DNA from: Deinococcus marmoris
GTDB taxonomy: Bacteria; Deinococcota; Deinococci; Deinococcales; Deinococcaceae
NCBI RefSeq assembly: GCF_001949125.1
Contig: NZ_MSTI01000028.1
Location: forward strand, 42,362-106,361
Reading direction: 5' to 3'
Length of the DNA: 64,000 bases
Below are positions 14,493 to 21,801 of this stretch, piece by piece. Within the stretch, counting starts at the first letter, position 1; each line of letters starts with the position of its first letter. The position numbers were made by a program, and so were the translations under genes. The notes below the pieces were generated by a model. That model was not told the origin of the DNA and searched no databases. It was given only the letters and a program-made list of their open reading frames with translations.

Positions 14493-14515
14493 TAGGACAC
14501 AGCTACATGTATAGT
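14493..14515 (+). promoter_or_regulatory. promoter box of helicase gene
   Basis: TAGGACACAG then CTACATG and the -10 TATAGT (14510-14515). The same arrangement occurs at 17291 and 18854. No -35 TTGACA is present, so the TAGGACA box may be bound by an activator or repressor. Confidence 0.7.
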
Positions 14516-14533
14516 GATCTCAGGAGACACCAC

Positions 14534-16642
14534 ATGACCTCAATGCCCCACCTGTTCGCCCCGGCCCCCGTTCACCAGCCCCTCCCCGCCGCCCTTGTTC
14601 CCCGTCTGACCGCCCCTGTCGCCCGCGTGCCCACCGAGATCACCGACGCGCAGAACGAACTGCGCCGACTGCTGCGCGCCGCCGCTGAGCGCGGGGAAAC
14701 CGTCGCTGGGATGGCTGGTCCGGCTGCCGCGCTTGAGATCGTCAAGGTCAAGGCTGAGGGGAAGGGCTGGCTGTACCACCAGAGCAACGGCACGGCGTCT
14801 GTGATCGCGCGCACCGATGGCCTCCCGCGTCTGTGGAAGCGGGGTCAGTGGGTCAGTCTGCTGCTGGCTGTGGAGGCTGTCCAGGGCGAGGTCGCGGAGG
14901 TTTCGGAGCTGTCGGTCGGGCTGCCTGGGGAGGGGTTTGCGCTGCGCTGGTATCAGGCGCGTGCGATCGACGAAGTTGAAGCGGCGTGGGAGATGATGCG
15001 TGAGGTTGGGCCGACTGAGCCGGCGGGCGAGTCAACACCTGTTGAGCTGCTGTTGCTGCGGTCTAAAGCGGTGCTGCTGCAAAGCGTGACAGGGAGCGGG
15101 AAAACGGTGATGCTGGTTAAGCTGATCAAGCGGCATCAGGCGCGCTACGGCGGGATGGCTGTGGTCATGGCGCATCGCATTGAGCTGCTGGAGCAGACGC
15201 GCGACAAGCTGATCGCTGACGGGATGCGACCTGAGGAAGTCGGCATGCTGGGGAACGGGCACGTTCCGACAGCGGGCAACACTGTGGTCGTCTCTACCGT
15301 GCAGAGCGCGCACAAGCTGCAGCGTTACGTGAGCGCTGGCTCGCACCTGATGGTGGTCATTGACGAAGCGCATCACTCGCTCGCTGCTGGCTACATCAGG
15401 GCCTGCATTGAGCTTGACCCCTATGTGATCCTCGGCGCGACTGCGACCCCCATGCGCAGCGACGGGAAGGGACTCGGAGACATGTACGGCCACATGGTGC
15501 AGGGGCTGGGGTACGTCGCAGCATTTGAGGCCGGGCCGAACGGTGAGCCCGCTGCGCTGGTGCGGCCCACCTACTACTGCGCGAGCACGCCTGATCTTCA
15601 GGGGGTCAAGTTCAGCAGGCTGACCGGCGAGTATGACGCCGCCGGGGCAGAGGCGGCCATGATGGTCCCCGAGATCGTCGCTAGCATCATCAAGACCGCA
15701 GACTCCCTCTATAGCGACAAAAAGGCGATCGTGTTCTGCGCGACGAGGAGCCACGCCGCTGCGGTGCTTGATCTCTATATCAAGGGCGGCTACGTCGCTG
15801 AGTCGGTTGACGGTGAGACGCCCGCGCAAGAGCGCAGAGAGCTGTTCAAGCGGTTCCGAGACGGCGAGACTCAGGTGTTGATCAACGTGCTGGTCGCAAC
15901 AGAGGGGTTTGATGACCCGAGCACCGAGGTCGTGGTCAACCTCGCTCCGCGCAAAAGCCCCGTGCTGTGGGTGCAGAGCGTCGGGCGTGCCCTGCGCCCC
16001 GCCGACGGTAAAGAGGTCGCCCTGGTGGTTGACCACACCGACACCATCCACCGGCTCGGCCCCGTTGATGCGTATGACACTTGGACCCTCGACACGTCGA
16101 AAGGCGCAAACAAGACCGTTGAGCGCATCTCGCGCGAGCCAGCAGAGCGTGAGTGTCAGTGCGGCCACACCTACACCGGCGGCAGCAAGTGCCCGAACTG
16201 TGGTGCGGTGAGTCTCGGCAAGCGCTGGCACGCAGAAAACAGGGCGGCGCTGGATGCGGAGCTGGTCGAGTACGGCGGGAAGAAGATGCTGGTCAGCCAG
16301 ATCAAAGAGGGTGGGCACGCCGCGCTGATGGCCGCGCTGGCTAACAAAAAGGTGCCGAAAGAAGAGCGTCAGGCCGCCGCAAAGGCCGCGCTGGACGACG
16401 CGCAGAGGGAATCTATCTACCGTCAGATGGTGCAGTGGGCGGTCGCACAGGGGAAAAAGCCGGGCCTGGGGTACGTCATGTACAAAGATGTGTTCGGGAC
16501 CGGTACGAGCAACGCCTGGTCGCGTGATGGGCTGCCGGTCACGCCTGAGATCGCAGAGTTGTGCGCTGCTGCGAAACGGCGTATGGACATCGCATGGAGG
16601 CTGAGCCAGGGACCGCGCAACGGTGCGAGCTGGAAGCGCTGA
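14534..16642 (+). CDS. SF2 DEAD/DEAH-box helicase
   Basis: A 702-residue ATP-dependent helicase. Motifs in order: an N-terminal unknown region, Q-like RWYQARAIDEVE, Walker A VTGSGKT (near residue 185), DEAH in VVIDEAHHS (near 275), GATATP (near 305), and motif VI QSVGRALRP (near 480). A four-Cys zinc knuckle CQCGHTYTGGSKCPNCG follows near 540. The closest relatives are the RAD25/ComFA-like helicases of phages. It should unwind the replication fork together with the prim-pol just upstream. The start ATG has CAGGAG 8 nt before it and sits 18 nt after the promoter -10. Confidence 0.9.
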   Translation: MTSMPHLFAPAPVHQPLPAALVPRLTAPVARVPTEITDAQNELRRLLRAAAERGETVAGMAGPAAALEIVKVKAEGKGWLYHQSNGTASVIARTDGLPRLWKRGQWVSLLLAVEAVQGEVAEVSELSVGLPGEGFALRWYQARAIDEVEAAWEMMREVGPTEPAGESTPVELLLLRSKAVLLQSVTGSGKTVMLVKLIKRHQARYGGMAVVMAHRIELLEQTRDKLIADGMRPEEVGMLGNGHVPTAGNTVVVSTVQSAHKLQRYVSAGSHLMVVIDEAHHSLAAGYIRACIELDPYVILGATATPMRSDGKGLGDMYGHMVQGLGYVAAFEAGPNGEPAALVRPTYYCASTPDLQGVKFSRLTGEYDAAGAEAAMMVPEIVASIIKTADSLYSDKKAIVFCATRSHAAAVLDLYIKGGYVAESVDGETPAQERRELFKRFRDGETQVLINVLVATEGFDDPSTEVVVNLAPRKSPVLWVQSVGRALRPADGKEVALVVDHTDTIHRLGPVDAYDTWTLDTSKGANKTVERISREPAERECQCGHTYTGGSKCPNCGAVSLGKRWHAENRAALDAELVEYGGKKMLVSQIKEGGHAALMAALANKKVPKEERQAAAKAALDDAQRESIYRQMVQWAVAQGKKPGLGYVMYKDVFGTGTSNAWSRDGLPVTPEIAELCAAAKRRMDIAWRLSQGPRNGASWKR

Positions 16643-16660
16643 TAGTACACAGTTTTATGT
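16643..16660 (+). promoter_or_regulatory. TAGTACACAG box
   Basis: TAGTACACAGTTTTATGTG aligns with the TAGGACACAG-CTACATGTA promoter boxes but lacks the TATACT -10. It overlaps the helicase stop codon. Confidence 0.4.
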
Positions 16661-16692
16661 GAAACGCCCCGTAAGCTCAGCGGGGCGTTTTG
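16661..16692 (+). terminator. intrinsic terminator
   Basis: AAACGCCCC...GGGGCGTTT stem followed by T; its TTTTGCCGTACC runs straight into the next start, the rightward counterpart of the leftward boundary modules. Confidence 0.75.
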
Positions 16693-16708
16693 CCGTACCA
16701 TGCGCACT

Positions 16709-17269
16709 ATGAGCTTGCTTCACCTGATGACCGGCAAGCGCCGCAGAGACGCTGGGCCAGCGCCAAAGCCCGCTGAGTTTGACGACGTGGACGCGTGGAG
16801 GGCGAAACGTTTCGGACACTGGCTGAGGACCCACAACGTCACCGTCGACGGGTTCAGCGCCGTGTCCAAGCAACTCTCTGCGCCCGGCATCTCCCGCACG
16901 GCCGTCATCGCGCTCAGCGGCGCGGCGGGCAGCGCTGTGACGTCTCGCTGGTCAACCATCCGCCGGCCAACGCTCATCGCGGTGTGGCAAACGATGAACC
17001 AGGTGGAGCCGCTGCGTTTGCATGAGCTGCGAGGGATGCTGGACGTCGCCGCTGACCATGACGCAGGTGTGTGGGCTGAACCGGAGGCGGTGGCCGGAAG
17101 GGGAGAGGGGGCTGTGAGTGTGGACGGCGCGCTGTCTGTGTCATGGGATGTGACCGATGCGCGCGGGCCGCACGTGTACGGGGTGGAGGGAGGCTATCTG
17201 ATCACCACAGAGCCGCTTGATGGCGGGTCACGACTCGGCAGGCTGCGCGCGATCACGCCCACCGACTGA
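16709..17269 (+). CDS. second helix-turn-helix regulator
   Basis: A 186-residue protein. Residues about 30-90 (RFGHWLRTHNVTVDGFSAVS then KQLSAPGISRTAVIALSGA) have the spacing of an XRE-type helix-turn-helix. The end (GPHVYGVEGGYLITTEPLDG, LGRLRAITPTD) parallels the end of the repressor at 11682. The two may be an antagonistic pair, as CI and Cro. I chose ATG 16709 because TACCAT lies exactly 7 nt upstream (leaderless); ATG 16700 is the alternative. Confidence 0.65.
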   Translation: MSLLHLMTGKRRRDAGPAPKPAEFDDVDAWRAKRFGHWLRTHNVTVDGFSAVSKQLSAPGISRTAVIALSGAAGSAVTSRWSTIRRPTLIAVWQTMNQVEPLRLHELRGMLDVAADHDAGVWAEPEAVAGRGEGAVSVDGALSVSWDVTDARGPHVYGVEGGYLITTEPLDGGSRLGRLRAITPTD

Positions 17270-17290
17270 TGGGCGGGTGTGCGTCGCTGT

Positions 17291-17313
17291 TAGGACATAA
17301 CTACATGTATACT
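17291..17313 (+). promoter_or_regulatory. promoter box of HNH gene, leaderless
   Basis: TAGGACATAACTACATG followed by -10 TATACT (17308-17313), then 7 nt to the ATG at 17321. Confidence 0.75.
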
Positions 17314-17320
17314 GATAGGC

Positions 17321-18109
17321 ATGACACAGAGAGCGCTCCCGCTGAGCACCGCGTACAAGCCCCTTGACCACAAACCGCACGCCCTGGTTGCTGACTATCC
17401 GGAGGGTTTCGGGGAGGCAAAAAGAGCGTTCCTGGACTGGCACCGCAACGGCAAGCCAGCCAGTGAGCGGGGTCGCTGCGAACACTGCGGGCGCACGGAG
17501 CAGGAGGTGCGCGCTGCCGGTGAGGGCGAGACCAACTGCTCGCATATCGACCACAACCCTGACGATCTGAGCGCGCTTCAGGCGCTGTGCCCGCGCTGCC
17601 ACCGTGCCAACGACAAGGTGCAGCAGAGTTGCGCGGCGGCCTTGACGCTGATCTGTGAGGGCCGCATGGTGCAGGAGCGCCTCAAGCTGCGCCTCGAGGA
17701 CCTGAAACGCGCCGTGAGTCTGCTGGGGCTGCCTGGCGTCACACCAGGCGGCGCAGACTTGGCTGTGGTGTTGATACTGCACGCCGCGCAGGACGGCAGT
17801 TCAGAATCCGAACTGAAGACCGCGTTCAGAAAACTGCTCGGTGGCCTTGCTGAAGAGAGCGACGAGGACGTGCGCGCAGTGATCCGGGCTGCGCTGATCC
17901 GCCTCAGGATGCGCCGCGTTCCGGTGATCACCACAGAGTCTGTGGCCGTCGGTGGTCCGCTGATCTGGTCCAGCTCCGGCCTGTATTGGCTGCAGCTCGA
18001 AGGCTCGCTGACGCTGCCTGGACACATCACAGAGGCAGGCCCAGGACTGTGGGAAGAGGCAGACAGGCAGTACCGCTACGCACGCAACAGCCGCTACGCC
18101 CGCCGATAG
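17321..18109 (+). CDS. HNH-domain protein
   Basis: A 262-residue protein. Residues about 49-90 form a zinc-bound HNH-like module: CEHCGRTEQE, CSHIDHNPDD, LCPRCHRAND. The rest, about 170 residues, is helical and unknown. It may be a homing-type or recombination nuclease. The promoter gives a leaderless transcript. One copy of the 15-bp palindrome (17799-17813) lies within the coding sequence near the middle. Confidence 0.75.
   Translation: MTQRALPLSTAYKPLDHKPHALVADYPEGFGEAKRAFLDWHRNGKPASERGRCEHCGRTEQEVRAAGEGETNCSHIDHNPDDLSALQALCPRCHRANDKVQQSCAAALTLICEGRMVQERLKLRLEDLKRAVSLLGLPGVTPGGADLAVVLILHAAQDGSSESELKTAFRKLLGGLAEESDEDVRAVIRAALIRLRMRRVPVITTESVAVGGPLIWSSSGLYWLQLEGSLTLPGHITEAGPGLWEEADRQYRYARNSRYARR
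17799..17813. promoter_or_regulatory. 15-bp palindrome, copy E
   Basis: GTTCAGAATCCGAAC, one mismatch from the perfect dyad, inside the HNH gene. Confidence 0.5.
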
Positions 18110-18116
18110 TACACAG
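18107..18116 (+). promoter_or_regulatory. TAGTACACAG box
   Basis: TAGTACACAG overlapping the stop of the HNH gene, 28 nt before the next start. Same core as the box at 16643; no -10 at the expected place. Confidence 0.35.
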
Positions 18117-18143
18117 ATACACCCGAACCGACAGGAGCAGACC

Positions 18144-18803
18144 ATGAGTAAACTAGCCCCCATGATCATCAGAAGCACCCGTATGCGGTTCACCCCACAG
18201 GAGGCGCAGACACTCGCAGGCGCAGACCGTGATGCGCTGACCAGCATGACCCACACGGCCATGCGCGGCCCCGTCGCCGCCCTGCCTGAGCCGATACCTC
18301 GGGCAGACCCCACAGCCGCCTACCTAGTGCTGCCGCGCCTGGTCCTGACCCCCGATCTGGCTGAGCAGTGGCAAGCTGCCAGTCAAGAGAGACGCGCGCA
18401 GTGGGTGCGTGCTGGTCTCGCCCGTCTTGCACGGCACCACAGTGAGGGTCGCTACCTGCTGAGCGATGTGCCGTACCCCGGCGTTGAGGGCGCGTCTAGG
18501 CAGGCAATGACTGTGGGAAACGGCAACCGCGTGATGCGTGCCGCCTGGCTCACGCGGCACGGACAGACCCGTGCGGGGACGCGGCCTGGGCAGGTGATCG
18601 GGGCCGGTGAGATCGGACTTGCTACATCGCTTCCCCTGTGGCGCGTAGAGGACGAGAGGAAGATGTTGCTGCGCGTGATCGCTGCCGAGAGCCTGTTCGG
18701 AGCAGCCTCGGAGGAGCCGGCCCGCAGCTACCGCCCGGACATCCTCGATAACTACCAGGAGCTGCTTGCTGGACGTGTGGACGCCTCCGACTACCTGATC
18801 TAA
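18144..18803 (+). CDS. hypothetical protein
   Basis: A 219-residue protein of unknown function. It has a good ribosome-binding site (ACAGGAG, 8 nt before ATG). The middle contains a basic segment (RRAQWVRAGLARLARHHSEG) and a conserved-looking AAWLTRHGQTRAGTRPGQ. No family recognised. Lies between the HNH gene and the zinc-ribbon gene on the rightward strand. Confidence 0.65.
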   Translation: MSKLAPMIIRSTRMRFTPQEAQTLAGADRDALTSMTHTAMRGPVAALPEPIPRADPTAAYLVLPRLVLTPDLAEQWQAASQERRAQWVRAGLARLARHHSEGRYLLSDVPYPGVEGASRQAMTVGNGNRVMRAAWLTRHGQTRAGTRPGQVIGAGEIGLATSLPLWRVEDERKMLLRVIAAESLFGAASEEPARSYRPDILDNYQELLAGRVDASDYLI

Positions 18804-18813
18804 ACGCAGACAG

Positions 18814-18848
18814 TACCCCCTACCCCCCAGCGCGCCCACCTGGGGGTA
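18814..18848 (+). terminator. TACCCCC doublet and hairpin
   Basis: TACCCCC-TACCCCC (18814-18827), the second copy pairing with GGGGGTA (18842-18848). It may end the previous transcript and also serve as operator for the promoter just downstream. Confidence 0.45.
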
Positions 18849-18853
18849 AGTAT

Positions 18854-18876
18854 TAGGACACACCTACATGTATACT
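18854..18876 (+). promoter_or_regulatory. promoter box of zinc-ribbon gene
   Basis: TAGGACACAC-CTACATG-TATACT (-10 at 18871-18876), followed by AAGGAG and ATG at 18900. Confidence 0.7.
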
Positions 18877-18899
18877 GATATAAGACAAGGAGAAACGCC

Positions 18900-19253
18900 A
18901 TGACCCACAGAAACATCCCGTTCACCCCCGCCCTCACCCGCCGCTGCGACGTATGCGCCGCGCCCGTCGCCGGAGCCGCTCGGTGCGACGACTGCGTGGT
19001 TGCCGGGCTGGCCCCGTTCGGCACCTGCGAGACCTGCGGGTACACCCTGCCCTGCCCGTGCGTTGGGGAATCCGCCGCCCTGGATCACTGCATCATCTGC
19101 GGGCAGGAGACTGAGAGCACGGCCCACCCGCTCTGCAGCAGCTGCTACGGGGACCCCCTGCTGCGCGCCCACCTGCGTGCCGAGCTGCACGCTGACCTGC
19201 ACGAGGGTGTGTCTGGGGTTCGCGTGCTGTGGGAAGGGGAGGGGAGGCTGTGA
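18900..19253 (+). CDS. zinc-ribbon protein
   Basis: A 117-residue protein with at least five Cys pairs: CDVC, CDDC, CETC, CIIC and CSSC. This suggests two or three zinc ribbons in the first 85 residues. Probably binds nucleic acid or a protein partner. It overlaps the next gene by 4 nt (GTGA), so the two are likely co-made; the next product has a methyltransferase-like tail, and DUF1156 methyltransferases often carry zinc ribbons. Confidence 0.7.
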   Translation: MTHRNIPFTPALTRRCDVCAAPVAGAARCDDCVVAGLAPFGTCETCGYTLPCPCVGESAALDHCIICGQETESTAHPLCSSCYGDPLLRAHLRAELHADLHEGVSGVRVLWEGEGRL

Positions 19254-20536
19254 CCCAGGTTCAGCAGCTCAACCTGATCCCACCCGCTGCCGCATCTGGG
19301 GAGCGGACACAGCGCGCCGAGGTAGCCGCAGCGCTCAGGGGTGGGCTGACGCTCAACGCATCTCAGATCGGGTTTGCCTTGCGCGCCCGCGCTGGTGTGA
19401 TCCGCCCTGAAGCCCAGTGCACCGTGAAGTTCGAGGGCCGGGAACTGCTGACCGCAACGGGTGGCGAACTGCTGCGGATGATCGCGCAGGAGCGGGAATA
19501 TGGCCTGGTTCCCGGCGGCCACGTACGCCTGGGAGACCGTTGCGGTACCGTACTGACCCTGACGCCGGCGGATGTGTCAGAGGTCCTGTATGGCCGTGCG
19601 GTTCAGCCACAGGAGGCGGTGTTCGTTGAGGATGGCAAGGCGGCGATGTTCGGCGGCGAGATCGTGCGCCGTGAAGCGCTGACCGTTGACCACGCTGGGC
19701 TGATCGAGCGGCTGGAGCAGGCGCTGCTCAGATGCGAGGGGTGGGGTGACTCAGAGTGTGAGAGTCAGAGGCGGTGTCACGTTGGCCTGTCTCAGAAGAT
19801 GGAGCGGGCGCGCGCCGGAGACATGACCTCTTACGACATGATGGCCGCAGAGTGGGACTGGCAGACCTCACAGCCGGGGTTCTGGAACATGCTGGCCCGT
19901 GTTGCGCGCATCGTCAGTCCGCAGGAAGCGGCGGCTGTTGATGAGAAGTTCCCGGCGTCGTCTGTAGCGTCTCAGGGCATCATGCCCACCCCCCGGTCTG
20001 TCATCAAGGAAACTGATGACGGGTCAACGTTTGAGCAGGTCATGGTTGACTGCTACAGCACCATGGTTCGGAACATGCCGGACAACGGGATGCAGATCAT
20101 CTGCTTCGCTCATACCGATCCACGCGCCTGGATGCGGTTCGGACTGGTGCTGTCCGAGGCGGGGCTGGCCATCTCTAAGGTCCACATGATCGTGATGGAC
20201 CCCGCCTCAGTACGGCGTGGCGACGCGCTGACCGAGGCTGCGGTGATCGTCTGCCGGAAGCGTGTCGCCGCGCTGCCAGTTCTGACGCAGCAGGAGTTCG
20301 CCGCCGCTGTGGAGCGGGCCGTGGAGTGCCGCCGCGCAGACAACAAACGCGCGGGCTTGAGACCAGCCGGAAAGGACCTCAGGCAGCAGGGCGTGGTCGC
20401 AGCCATGCAGACGGCGGTCAACAACACTATCGCTGGCACCGATCGGCGCGTCGAGATGGAAGCCACAGCGAAGGGGGCCCCATACAACGCCATGGCAGAG
20501 ATGGGCGGCAAGCTGATGTTGGGGAGTGGCGCATGA
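19250..20536 (+). CDS. degenerate methyltransferase-like protein
   Basis: A 428-residue protein with GTG start overlapping the zinc-ribbon stop (GGGAGG upstream). Residues about 264-337 (EQVMVDCYSTMVRNM, MQIICFAHTDPRAWMRFGLV, VIVCRKR) resemble the C-terminal strand-helix part of DUF1156/COG1743 adenine methylases: the his-x-dp-x-aw helix and a final VCRKR. The catalytic NPPY and the AdoMet motif I are not seen, so it is unlikely to methylate by itself. The first 250 residues match nothing I know. Confidence 0.55.
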   Translation: MTQVQQLNLIPPAAASGERTQRAEVAAALRGGLTLNASQIGFALRARAGVIRPEAQCTVKFEGRELLTATGGELLRMIAQEREYGLVPGGHVRLGDRCGTVLTLTPADVSEVLYGRAVQPQEAVFVEDGKAAMFGGEIVRREALTVDHAGLIERLEQALLRCEGWGDSECESQRRCHVGLSQKMERARAGDMTSYDMMAAEWDWQTSQPGFWNMLARVARIVSPQEAAAVDEKFPASSVASQGIMPTPRSVIKETDDGSTFEQVMVDCYSTMVRNMPDNGMQIICFAHTDPRAWMRFGLVLSEAGLAISKVHMIVMDPASVRRGDALTEAAVIVCRKRVAALPVLTQQEFAAAVERAVECRRADNKRAGLRPAGKDLRQQGVVAAMQTAVNNTIAGTDRRVEMEATAKGAPYNAMAEMGGKLMLGSGA

Positions 20537-20793
20537 GCAGGTGGCCGAGTCCTGACTTCATCCTGCCCGTGTCATCTCGGGAGCTGCGCGAGATGGTCCG
20601 CACACCGCGCGGGCTGGCAAGGGAGTGGGACTGTCTCGACGGGAGCAAGTTGCGGTTCGCGATCAGGTGGGAGTGTGGATACCCCTGGCTCGCGTGTCTG
20701 CTGCTGTGGCCGAACGGGTGCACCAGTGTGTACGAGGTGCGCGGCGTGAGAGTGCCCGGGGGCCGATACGCCGACGAAGAGAGTGATGACTGA
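20533..20793 (+). CDS. hypothetical small protein
   Basis: An 86-residue protein starting MSRWPSPDFILPVSSRELRE; the ATG overlaps the upstream stop by 4 nt. It contains a compact Trp/Cys-rich core (CGYPWLACLLLWPNGC) and an acidic end. No family recognised. After it, 20794-20956 holds no gene beyond a 12-codon frame. Confidence 0.6.
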   Translation: MSRWPSPDFILPVSSRELREMVRTPRGLAREWDCLDGSKLRFAIRWECGYPWLACLLLWPNGCTSVYEVRGVRVPGGRYADEESDD

Positions 20794-20956
20794 CCCACAG
20801 CACCCCCTGATCTCTGCCGACTGACCCACCGTCACTGTGCCATCTTTTCAACCGCCGCTGAAGCTGATGCCCGCGCGCAGCCCGATCTGAGTGCGCAGTT
20901 GGTTAGGTCAGTCGAAGTTACTGAACGCTTTTTCTCATCTTCAGAGGAGTCCAAAC

Positions 20957-21220
20957 ATGCAACTGCTCACAGTTCGCCCCCTCAGCATCACCCGCCGCCC
21001 GGACCCCTCAGCCCTGGTTGCAGCCGCTCACATCTGTCTCGCTCGCACCACCTGCATCGCCGCCGCCTGTGAACTCGCCTGTCGCAACCTGACGTGCCGA
21101 CACGCGATCGACATGACGGTGCAGCTGATAGAGCTGGTGTGGTCTGAGCTGCGCGGCCTGGTCAGTCTCGGCACCGCACTCCGCGCCGCTGGTGAGATGC
21201 TCCTCGCGTTCAGTCGCTGA
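20957..21220 (+). CDS. hypothetical small protein
   Basis: An 87-residue protein with a good ribosome-binding site (GAGGAG, 8 nt before ATG). The middle is Cys-rich (CLARTTCIAAACELACRNLTC) and the end is helical. Last gene of the element before tRNA-Leu. Function unknown. Confidence 0.6.
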   Translation: MQLLTVRPLSITRRPDPSALVAAAHICLARTTCIAAACELACRNLTCRHAIDMTVQLIELVWSELRGLVSLGTALRAAGEMLLAFSR

Positions 21221-21407
21221 GTCCTGCAGGGATCACCTGCCCGGGTGATTCTCTTGACTCCCTACACCCCCGCCCCAGCGCGTGCAGTCGCCGAGGGGTT
21301 GCAGCCGGGCGTGATCTAGTACCGCCTGCCCGCCCGGTGGTGTACTATGTTCGCGTGGCTGCGGAGCAAACAACGCGTCCCACACGCGGGCTTTAGCGAG
21401 TTGCACA

Positions 21408-21494
21408 TGCGGGGATGGCGGAACTGGTAGACGCACTAGACTTAGGATCTAGTATCCGTAGGATGTGAGGGTTCAAGTCCCTTTCCTCGCACCA
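21408..21494 (+). tRNA. tRNA-Leu (UAG)
   Basis: Cloverleaf with acceptor arms TGCGGGG/CCTCGCA, encoded CCA, a long variable arm as in class II tRNAs, and T-arm GGTTCAAGTCC. The anticodon loop CTTAGGA (21441-21447) within ACTAGA/TCTAGT stems gives anticodon TAG, reading CUA. The element lies on its 5' side. Confidence 0.93.
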
Positions 21495-21801
21495 GCAAGA
21501 CAGGCACAGCACCAAAATACGCAGAACACAGGCAGCGCGGCGGTTTTTCCCACACGGGAGGGCCGCCGCGCCGCTGTCTCTGCCAGCAGATGAGGGAAGG
21601 GGCAACCGGGGTGGGTGTACGCACAGGGTCGAAACGCACTATGATGCCGGGCGGCATGTCGCGTGCGCGCTGGTCCCGCAGTCTCAGGTAAGGAGTGCAG
21701 GAGCGTCACCGACACGGCAAAAAATCAAAGCTGGAATGCGCCCCCGGCGGTGGTCCCCACTGGACCCCTGGCCGCGTGGGACAGCGAACGGGAGAAATGA
21801 C
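21495..21801. other. intergenic region before tig
   Basis: Holds a strong hairpin AGCGCGGCGG.../...CCGCCGCGCCGCT (21532-21576) after the tRNA and a possible -10 TATGAT at 21640 for tig. No gene seen. Confidence 0.4.

Noticed and set aside
316..21220. Complete prophage
   Set aside because: Replication, regulation and nuclease genes are present, but no terminase, portal, capsid, tail, lysis or integrase gene is visible. The left end lies outside the window, so only a phage-like or plasmid-like element can be claimed.
21408..21494. tRNA-Leu as the attachment site of the element
   Set aside because: The element lies on the 5' side of the tRNA, whereas integration normally uses the 3' part; no integrase and no repeat of the tRNA 3' end was noticed in the window.
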